DNA of 64,000 nt from CAYXSX01 sp964467925 (lineage in GTDB: Bacteria; Pseudomonadota; Alphaproteobacteria; Micavibrionales; Micavibrionaceae), in assembly GCA_964467925.1 (NCBI GenBank), contig CAYXSX010000001.1, positions 124,001-188,000 of the forward strand, given 5' to 3'. A program made the position numbers and the translations under genes. Of the stretch, positions 58,155 to 64,000 are shown one piece after another. The first letter of the stretch is position 1; each line of letters begins with the position of its first letter. Under the pieces are notes generated by a model. It saw only the letters and a list, made by a program, of their open reading frames with translations. It was not told the origin of the DNA and ran no database searches.

Positions 58155-58279
58155 GTCATTCCGGAGGTCTTGCGCAGCAAGACTTAAACATCCGGAATCC
58201 ACAAAGACGATCAGCAAAGCTGATCGGCATATGGATCCCGTTTGTGTGAATGGCCTTGCGGCCATACCAACGGGATGAC
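58155..58279 (+). repeat. multi-hairpin palindromic element upstream of ftsE
   Basis: A 125-bp element with layout equal to 3840-3961: outer stem ATTCCGGA/TCCGGAAT around GTCTTGC-GCA-GCAAGAC, then CGATCAGC-AAA-GCTGATCG, then ATCCCGTT/AACGGGAT around ATGGCC-TTGC-GGCCAT. Ends are GTCATT and GGGATGAC. Stem bases differ from the first copy in compensating pairs. It ends 17 bp before the ftsE start. Confidence 0.9.
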
Positions 58280-58296
58280 GTGGAAGGAGTATAGAG

Positions 58297-58995
58297 ATGA
58301 TCAGATTTGAACATGTCGGTTTGAGATACGGCGTAGGGCCGGAAGTGTTGAGCGATATTAATTTCAAGCTCGAACCCGGATCCTTTCACTTTTTATCCGG
58401 GCCGAGCGGTGCGGGTAAAACGTCCCTGCTATCCCTGATGTTTCTGGGCCGCCGCCCTACGCGCGGGCTGATTACCATGTTCGGGCACAATATCGGCGAT
58501 CTGGAACGCCGCGAGCTTGCGCCCCTGCGGGAGCGCATCGGTGTGGTGTTTCAGGAATTCCGCCTTCTGCCGCATTTATCGGCCTTTGATAATGTCGCGC
58601 TTCCCTTGCGTATTTTGGGAAGGCCGGAAAAGGAAATACAAAACAACGTCCACGAATTGCTGGAATGGGTCGGGCTAGGTGATTACATGAAGTCCCTGCC
58701 ACTGACCATGTCGGGAGGGCAGCAGCAGCGTGTCGCCATCGCCCGCGCAGTTATCGCCCGCCCCCGGCTTTTGCTCGCCGACGAGCCGACCGGAAACCTT
58801 GATGATGAAATCGGTTTTCGCCTGATGAATTTATTCGACCAACTCAACCGCATGGGCACCACCATCGTGATTGCCACCCACAGCCAGCAGATCATGGACA
58901 AGTTCAAACACCCGCGCCTGATGCTGGGCGGCGGCACGCTCCATGTCGAGCAGCCCAAAAGCTGGATCGCCCAGACTTTAAGCGGAGGCGCGTAA
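58297..58995 (+). CDS. ftsE: cell division ATP-binding protein FtsE
   Basis: The 232-residue ABC ATPase has Walker A GPSGAGKTS, signature MSGGQQQRVAIARA and Walker B LLADEPTGNL. With FtsX it forms a complex that controls septal peptidoglycan hydrolases through outside partners. Its stop overlaps the ftsX start by one base (ATGA-type junction). A structured repeat lies just upstream and may affect mRNA or mark the operon end. Confidence 0.95.
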   Translation: MIRFEHVGLRYGVGPEVLSDINFKLEPGSFHFLSGPSGAGKTSLLSLMFLGRRPTRGLITMFGHNIGDLERRELAPLRERIGVVFQEFRLLPHLSAFDNVALPLRILGRPEKEIQNNVHELLEWVGLGDYMKSLPLTMSGGQQQRVAIARAVIARPRLLLADEPTGNLDDEIGFRLMNLFDQLNRMGTTIVIATHSQQIMDKFKHPRLMLGGGTLHVEQPKSWIAQTLSGGA

Positions 58996-59936
58996 TGGGG
59001 CTTTTCGGGCGTAAGGAAAAAAGGCTTGGCGTATCCGAAGGAAAGCGCCGTTACGATTTGCCGCTAAACAAAAGCGAGGGCAGCGATTTCCTGATCCTTC
59101 TCGTTGCCCTGATGATGTTTTTGGCTACTGCGGCGCTTTGCGCTTCCTTTGCACTGGGGGCCATGAGCGCGCGCTGGTCCTCCGGCCTTGAGAACAAGGC
59201 GACGGTAGAGATCGCCGCCGAGACGAAAGCGGGCCGCCTTCGTAGCGCGCAAGATGTAAAAACCCTGACCGCGCAGGCAAGAGAGGTTCTTGAGGACACC
59301 GCCATCGTTAAATCCAGCCGCGTTCTGGAGGAAAAAGACATTCAGGACCTCATCGCCCCGTGGCTGGGCGAGGATGCCGCGCTGGAGGGCATCCCCCTGC
59401 CCGGCCTGATCGCGGTGGAATTCAATGCGGCGGAAGCATCATCTATAGAGGCGCTGGAGAGCACCCTTAAAAAAATTGCGCCCGACATCCGTATAGATAC
59501 ACATGAAAGCTGGCTGAACGATATATTGCGTTTTACCGGCGCACTGCAGCTTGCCGCCGCCGCTATCGTTCTGGTGATCGGCGCAACAACCGTTACGGCA
59601 ATTGCCGGGGCCGTGCGCTCCCGCATCGCGCTGAATAAGGCCGATGTCGAGCTTTTGCACCTGATGGGTGCTACGGATGAATATATCACCCGCCAGTTCC
59701 AGCGCCATGCACTGGCCCTTACCTTACGCGGTAGTATTACAGGAGTTTTGGCGGGGGCACTCGCCATGGGGCTCATCGGGTTTTTATCTTCGAAATCCGG
59801 CGCGGTCCTGATTCCCGATTTTTCGCTGACCCCCGTCCAGACGGGCATTCTCATCGCCTTGCCGTTTCTGGCCTGCATTATCGGCAGCATGACCGCGCGC
59901 TTTACTGTCTTGCGGTCCCTGTCCCGAATGCCGTAA
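58995..59936 (+). CDS. ftsX: cell division membrane protein FtsX
   Basis: The 313-residue partner of FtsE has four transmembrane helices (about 30-50, 180-205, 235-260, 275-300) and a periplasmic loop after the first, as in the family. LNKADVELLHLMGATDEYI in the cytoplasmic loop contacts FtsE. It is co-translated with ftsE and followed by ydcF. Confidence 0.93.
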   Translation: MGLFGRKEKRLGVSEGKRRYDLPLNKSEGSDFLILLVALMMFLATAALCASFALGAMSARWSSGLENKATVEIAAETKAGRLRSAQDVKTLTAQAREVLEDTAIVKSSRVLEEKDIQDLIAPWLGEDAALEGIPLPGLIAVEFNAAEASSIEALESTLKKIAPDIRIDTHESWLNDILRFTGALQLAAAAIVLVIGATTVTAIAGAVRSRIALNKADVELLHLMGATDEYITRQFQRHALALTLRGSITGVLAGALAMGLIGFLSSKSGAVLIPDFSLTPVQTGILIALPFLACIIGSMTARFTVLRSLSRMP

Positions 59937-59946
59937 AACTAGGAGT

Positions 59947-60540
59947 ATGATTTTAAGAAAGCTATTCCTGTTATTCTTTACGCTGGCGGTCGCCGGATGG
60001 CTCTTCGGCTTTGTCTACTACATGGCCGTGACGCAAGCCTTAAGCCCGCAAGCTACGGATGTAAAAACAGATGCCATCATCGTCCTGACCGGGGGTAATA
60101 ACCGCATCCATACAGGACTTAAGCTTTTACGCGAAGACAGCGCGCCGCAGCTTTTTATCACCGGAGTTCACCCGAATTATAATCCGGGGCATATTTACGC
60201 CATGTGGCAGGGGGATCCCAAAATAGCAGAATGTTGCATTACGCTGGATTACGTAGCAACCACGACCATAGGAAACGCACAAGAAACTCGCCGCTGGACG
60301 GAAGAAAATAATATTTCATCGGGGCGCATCGTAACATCGAAATACCATATGCCGCGTGCCCTGCTTGAAATAACCGCGCAAAATCCGGATTTGAAAATCA
60401 TCCCTCACCCGGTCACCGAAGGTGATATTGACCCGCGCGACGCCTATTTCTGGCAGGTGATTGTTAGCGAATATCACAAATTCATATGGCGCTGGTGCGT
60501 GCTGGCGGCGCATAAAATGATGGCAAGCTATGGGATATAA
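59947..60540 (+). CDS. YdcF/SanA-family (DUF218) membrane protein
   Basis: The 197-residue protein has an N-terminal anchor (residues about 5-25) and the DUF218 domain: ATDVKTDAIIVLTGGNNRIHTGLKLL, PQLFITGVHP, and YHMPRALLEI. Members are thought to act in envelope or vancomycin-related functions. The stop lies inside the next gene start, so translation is coupled. Substrate is unknown. Confidence 0.9.
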   Translation: MILRKLFLLFFTLAVAGWLFGFVYYMAVTQALSPQATDVKTDAIIVLTGGNNRIHTGLKLLREDSAPQLFITGVHPNYNPGHIYAMWQGDPKIAECCITLDYVATTTIGNAQETRRWTEENNISSGRIVTSKYHMPRALLEITAQNPDLKIIPHPVTEGDIDPRDAYFWQVIVSEYHKFIWRWCVLAAHKMMASYGI

Positions 60541-61279
60541 AACCGTTCCTATAAGGTCCGCCCTGTTTAACACGGTCATGTTTGTTTTTAACCTGCTGGC
60601 ATGTTGCGTCTTTTTTCCGGCGCTATTACTGCCGCGCCGCGCCTATTTGCGGTTTATCGGATTTTATCTGCGGTGCGTATATATGCTGGAGCGCGGCATC
60701 CTCAATCTTGATTTTGAAATCAGGGGACGGGAGAACGTGCCCGAGAGCGGCCCCTGCCTGATCGCAGCCAAGCATTTTTCAGCTTACGAGACTTTCAAAC
60801 TGCACCTTCTTTTTAATGATCCGGCCATTATCCTGAAGCGTGAACTTTTACGCATTCCGCTTTGGGGGTATTACCTGAAAAAAAGCCGGCCTATCGCGAT
60901 CAACCGCACCAGCCCCAAAACCGCCATATCATCCATGACCGAGGGCGCGTTAAAAATAAAAGAGCAGGGCCGCCCGCTTGTGATCTTCCCGCAAGGCACA
61001 CGTGTGCGTGTGGATCAAACGCCCGCGGACAAACCCTATAAAAGCGGCATAGCGCGCATTCAGGCCGCGACCGAACTTCCTGTCATTCCCATGGCTACCA
61101 ATAGCGGATATTTTTGCCCGCGCGGGCGTTGGCTTAAACGCTCCGGCACTGTAGTGTTTGAATTTCTTGCGCCCATCCCGCCCGGAAAAGAAACAAAGGC
61201 GTTGATGGCGGAGCTTGAAGAAAAATTGGAAAATGCCTCCAACGCGTTGATTGAAGAGGCGATGAACAAAACATCATGA
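60530..61279 (+). CDS. 1-acyl-sn-glycerol-3-phosphate acyltransferase (PlsC family)
   Basis: The 249-residue protein has an N-terminal hydrophobic helix and the acyltransferase motifs KHFSAYET (HxxxxE in place of HxxxxD, common in Alphaproteobacteria), FPQGTRVR and PVIPMATNSG. It would acylate lysophosphatidic acid in phospholipid synthesis. It overlaps the YdcF gene (start 60530 inside it) and the next gene. Confidence 0.9.
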   Translation: MGYKTVPIRSALFNTVMFVFNLLACCVFFPALLLPRRAYLRFIGFYLRCVYMLERGILNLDFEIRGRENVPESGPCLIAAKHFSAYETFKLHLLFNDPAIILKRELLRIPLWGYYLKKSRPIAINRTSPKTAISSMTEGALKIKEQGRPLVIFPQGTRVRVDQTPADKPYKSGIARIQAATELPVIPMATNSGYFCPRGRWLKRSGTVVFEFLAPIPPGKETKALMAELEEKLENASNALIEEAMNKTS

Positions 61280-61956
61280 CCCGTAAAAATAAACTTACCA
61301 TTCTTGGCCTTACCTTGTTCGCTCTTACTACGACGGGGCTATACAGCGTTTACTGGTTTCAGGCCTCGGAGCGCGCGGTTGCCGCTTACGTTTCCTTCAT
61401 AGAAGCGCATAGCGACAAGGCCGTGCCACCCACTCCGCCCGAAGTATCCGGGTTTCCCGGTAAAATCCGGCTTTTTGTTGCGCGTGATTCTTTCCTTCAA
61501 AAGGGCGCGCTGATCGATTTCAGCAATCTGGAAGTTATCGGCTGGCCCAGCCCGGGTGTTCCCGTCGATATCAGCGCCGATACGATCACCATCACCCCTT
61601 ACGGCGCGCCAATTGTGATTCCCTTCGACACATTTGCCGCCAACTTCACCTATTACCCGCGCAAGGTCGATATTCAACAAGCGGTTTTGAGCAATGGCGA
61701 ATTCCGTATTGGCCTTAACGGCGGTGTTGTTTTTGATAACGGCGACCCGTTGCTGGATCTGATTGTCACAGCCGAAAATCATACCCAGGCACTAAACACA
61801 TTATTGCAAGCCGGAGTGATAGAACCCAAGGCGGCGATGATGATTAATGCGGGCCTTGGTGTGTTTCGCGATAAAGATGGAAATATCCGCCTGCCGCTGA
61901 CCACGAATAAAAACGGCCGTATCATGGCCGGACCCATTCCCGTTGGGCGTTTGTAA
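61276..61956 (+). CDS. DUF2125-like periplasmic protein
   Basis: The 226-residue protein has an N-terminal membrane anchor (about 7-27) and a beta-rich region with FPGKIRLFVARDSFLQKG, SNLEVIGWPSPGVPVDISADTITI and LDLIVTAENHTQALNTLLQAGV, matching the alphaproteobacterial DUF2125 family, of AsmA-like beta fold. The function is unknown but envelope-related. It overlaps the PlsC-type gene by 4 bp, and converges with tyrA. Confidence 0.85.
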   Translation: MTRKNKLTILGLTLFALTTTGLYSVYWFQASERAVAAYVSFIEAHSDKAVPPTPPEVSGFPGKIRLFVARDSFLQKGALIDFSNLEVIGWPSPGVPVDISADTITITPYGAPIVIPFDTFAANFTYYPRKVDIQQAVLSNGEFRIGLNGGVVFDNGDPLLDLIVTAENHTQALNTLLQAGVIEPKAAMMINAGLGVFRDKDGNIRLPLTTNKNGRIMAGPIPVGRL

Positions 61957-61958
61957 AA

Positions 61959-62882
61959 TTATTTGTCTTTGGGAGTGTCGACCGCGCGCAATTCGGGCGA
62001 CGGATAGGCCGCCGTGCCCAGCTCGGTATGCTTTTTGCGGATCGCGCGGGTGCGGGTAAAAGTATCGAAGAGGAAATCTCCGTCACCGCGCCTGATCGCC
62101 TTTTGCATCGCGGTCAGGTCCTCGGTAAAGCGCTGGAGAATTTCCAGCACAGCCTCGCGGTTGTTCAAAAATACGTCGCGCCACATTGTGGGGTCTGAAG
62201 CGGCAGTACGCGTAAAACCATGAAAACCCCCGGCGGAAAACTTGATCACTTCGGCCGTAATATCGTCCTCTAACTGGTCGGCCGTATCCACGACCGTATA
62301 GGCAATCAGATGGGGCAGGTGTGAGGTAATGGCGAGAATAAGATCATGGTGCGCAGGCTCCATGATTTCAATAACCGCGCCGCATCCCTCCCAGAATTCG
62401 GTAACTTTTTCGATCGCCTTCAAATCCGTATCGGGCGGCGGGGTAAGAATCGCCCAGCGCCCTTCGAATAAATCGGCAAGACCCGCATCGGGACCGGATT
62501 TTTCATTACCCGCAATCGGGTGGGCGGGAACGAAATGCACGCTATCGGGAAGCTCGGGCGCTACGGCCTCAACCACCGCCTGCTTTACCGAACCCACGTC
62601 GCTGACCACCGCGCCCGCCTTGAGATGCGGTGCGATCTGTCTAGCAAGCTCTTTATAGCTTCCGATGGGCACAGCAATCATAATCAGATCGCTATCCTGC
62701 ACGCCCGCAATCGGATCGCGCGTTACCTTGTCGGCAAGGTTAAGCTCCTCCACCCGTTTGCATACGTCGGCATCCAGATCGACGCCCACGATTTTTAACG
62801 GCATGCCGCTTTTGCGGATTGCACGAGCCAAAGAAGAACCGATAAGGCCAAGGCCGATAATGGTGATCGTTTTAAATTCCAT
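61959..62882 (-). CDS. tyrA: prephenate/arogenate dehydrogenase
   Basis: The 307-residue NAD(P)-dependent enzyme takes part in tyrosine synthesis. The Rossmann motif is GLGLIGSSLARAIRKSG, and the active-site His is in HFVPAHPIAGNEKSGP. There is no chorismate mutase fusion; that activity is in the gene 8 bp upstream on the same strand. Whether it uses prephenate or arogenate cannot be told. Confidence 0.94.
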   Translation of the reverse strand: MEFKTITIIGLGLIGSSLARAIRKSGMPLKIVGVDLDADVCKRVEELNLADKVTRDPIAGVQDSDLIMIAVPIGSYKELARQIAPHLKAGAVVSDVGSVKQAVVEAVAPELPDSVHFVPAHPIAGNEKSGPDAGLADLFEGRWAILTPPPDTDLKAIEKVTEFWEGCGAVIEIMEPAHHDLILAITSHLPHLIAYTVVDTADQLEDDITAEVIKFSAGGFHGFTRTAASDPTMWRDVFLNNREAVLEILQRFTEDLTAMQKAIRRGDGDFLFDTFTRTRAIRKKHTELGTAAYPSPELRAVDTPKDK

Positions 62883-62890
62883 ACCGAGCC

Positions 62891-63814
62891 TTACGATGCT
62901 TTAAAGGGAGGTTTGGGAGCCTTCGGGGCCTTGGATGATTTCGCCATTTTGATCTTAAGCGGCTTATAGGTCGGCGCGGTCGGATAACCGCCGATCGCGA
63001 TACATTTTGCATCCTGCTCGGAGAATTTTTGCTCCAGCGTGGCAAGGCGCTCATCCTTCTGGTCCATGTAAATATTAACCTCGACAAGGTGATAGCTTGG
63101 CGTGCCTGTGGCATTACCGCTCTTAGTATGGATACTCAAGGGCTCAGCCTTCATTTCCTTAAGCACGTCGAAAATACGCCCGCGGCTGACGCTGGGGTCG
63201 ATACGCACCACGATAAAACTGTGATCGTCGCCGGAAGGAATAAACTCCAGTTTTGATACCACCAGCGCGCGATGCTGGGCACTGCTTTTATCCGATGCCT
63301 CGCATCCATAGGGCAGAGCGCAGACAATACGCATGTTATGAGCTTCCTGTTCCAGCAAATAGCTCCACCACGGGTTTTCATCGCCGTCTTCCGGCCAGGG
63401 CACAACGGCGAAAGAGGATTCATCTTCGCGCACAGAAGCCACCGCGCTTAAAGGCGCGCTGACGCGCTTCATGGGCAGAACGCTGCCGAAGTAATTACGC
63501 GCCATATCCCAGTAAACCTCATGCCCCTCGGGCATGGTCACGCTGACATGAAGGCCAGTTTGCAAAAGAGAAACTGCCCCCACGAGTTCGCGCCAGATAC
63601 GCACAACGGCGCCTTCTGGCAGTGGTCCGTCATGACGGGCAAGAAGGCGGCGGATCATTTGCGCTTCACGCGCCGGATGAACGACCTGAAGATTTTGCTT
63701 CTTTTTTTCAGCCGCAATATCGGTAACAAGCGCCGCACGCTCCATAAGCAGGTCATGGAGCTTGTTATCCAGCGTGTCTATCTTTTTACGTATTTGATCG
63801 AGTTTTTCCGACAT
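62891..63814 (-). CDS. AroQ chorismate mutase with a C-terminal ACT-like domain
   Basis: The 307-residue protein has an AroQ domain in residues 1-90 (LDQIRKKIDTLDNKLHDLLMERA, then IRRLLARHDGPLPEGAVVRIWRELVGA). The remainder is unlike full prephenate dehydratase; it has a degenerate middle and an ACT-like end (FIVVRIDPSVSRGRIFDVLKEM, PSYHLVEVNIYM) and finishes with a basic Lys/Pro tail. The catalytic TRF motif of dehydratase is missing. It probably only makes prephenate, under feedback control, and hands it to TyrA. Related two-part proteins are common in the order. Confidence 0.88.
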   Translation of the reverse strand: MSEKLDQIRKKIDTLDNKLHDLLMERAALVTDIAAEKKKQNLQVVHPAREAQMIRRLLARHDGPLPEGAVVRIWRELVGAVSLLQTGLHVSVTMPEGHEVYWDMARNYFGSVLPMKRVSAPLSAVASVREDESSFAVVPWPEDGDENPWWSYLLEQEAHNMRIVCALPYGCEASDKSSAQHRALVVSKLEFIPSGDDHSFIVVRIDPSVSRGRIFDVLKEMKAEPLSIHTKSGNATGTPSYHLVEVNIYMDQKDERLATLEQKFSEQDAKCIAIGGYPTAPTYKPLKIKMAKSSKAPKAPKPPFKAS

Positions 63815-63895
63815 CGCTCTTAATTACAAGGACAGCGCATTTAAATCAAACCCTAAAATGAGCGTGAGCGCAGAAAATCGCAATTCCGCCTTCTT

Positions 63896-64000
63896 TTATA
63901 CTGCGGGTTTGGGGGCAAGGACGGCGCGCTCCTTAACACGTACTTTAGAACCGCGATCAACAGGGGCGTAAAGCTGTTTGCTCGCCTCGACGATATGTAC
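63896..64000 (-). CDS. C-terminal end of an unidentified gene
   Basis: A frame of 34 codons ends with TAA at 63896-63898 and runs off the window; it reads VHIVEASKQLYAPVDRGSKV and then a basic end. No family is recognisable from this fragment. It is upstream of the chorismate mutase gene on the same strand. Confidence 0.6.
   Translation of the reverse strand, partial: VHIVEASKQLYAPVDRGSKVRVKERAVLAPKPAV

Overview
The window is a dense, mostly housekeeping stretch of an alphaproteobacterial chromosome with roughly balanced base composition. The class is inferred from the gene families: FabA-FabB, a SUF operon led by an Rrf2 regulator, a Fur protein without the usual CxxC, DUF1491, DUF4167, DUF2125, a TIGR02302/DUF4175 membrane protein, TyrA beside an AroQ chorismate mutase, EtfBA, UbiG and intracellular PhaZ. 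A Micavibrio-like or Rhodospirillales-like lineage is plausible, but genus cannot be fixed from sequence alone. There is no rRNA, CRISPR array, recognised insertion sequence or integrated phage, and only one tRNA (Ser-GCT). No gene-free gap exceeds about 300 bp.

Layout. 1-5.3 kb: fabB (cut by the window edge), fabA, a protein of unknown function, an SH3 protein, dusA, another unknown. 5.3-12.4 kb, minus strand: sufR-sufB-(small unknown)-sufC-sufD-sufS-(GIY-YIG)-sufT-sufA, the iron-sulfur cluster assembly operon. 12.5-20.5 kb: prfC, small genes including an entericidin-like lipoprotein and an unlisted 56-aa gene with a textbook promoter, fur, a PAS histidine kinase with a degenerate GGDEF partner, tgt, rpmB. 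20.6-30.3 kb: a CobD-like membrane protein, phaZ with a patatin-like neighbour, a YgjP-type metallopeptidase, ruvX, gatC-gatA-(secreted Cys-rich protein)-gatB, a MraZ-like protein. 30.4-43.3 kb: a chimeric prepilin, DUF6629, LOG protein, KefB-like antiporter, beta-CASP nuclease, tRNA-Ser, leucyl aminopeptidase, NlpC/P60, clpB, DUF4167. 43.5-53.9 kb: prmC-prfA, RodZ-like, lysC, ubiG, HIG1, etfBA, TlpA-like, lptM-like and lysA. 53.9-64 kb: DUF4175, a zinc-ribbon membrane protein, ftsEX, YdcF, PlsC, DUF2125, tyrA, chorismate mutase.

The most unusual content is not a gene but a population of palindromic repeats. About a dozen elements of 40-125 bp, most bounded by GTCAT...ATGAC, are scattered through the window. 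Two related copies sit in frame inside dusA and ubiG, and another supplies the last ten codons and stop of dusA. Two distant copies (3.8 and 58.2 kb) keep the same set of hairpins while stem sequences change in compensating pairs. One 80-bp element type is split exactly in its centre by a small GIY-YIG nuclease gene, suggesting that this nuclease family may mobilise the repeats. A second repeat class (ACGCAAAG and CACAGAT types) occurs immediately upstream of start codons, and at prfC one type is nested inside the other. Together these look like an active or recently active coding and non-coding palindromic-element system.
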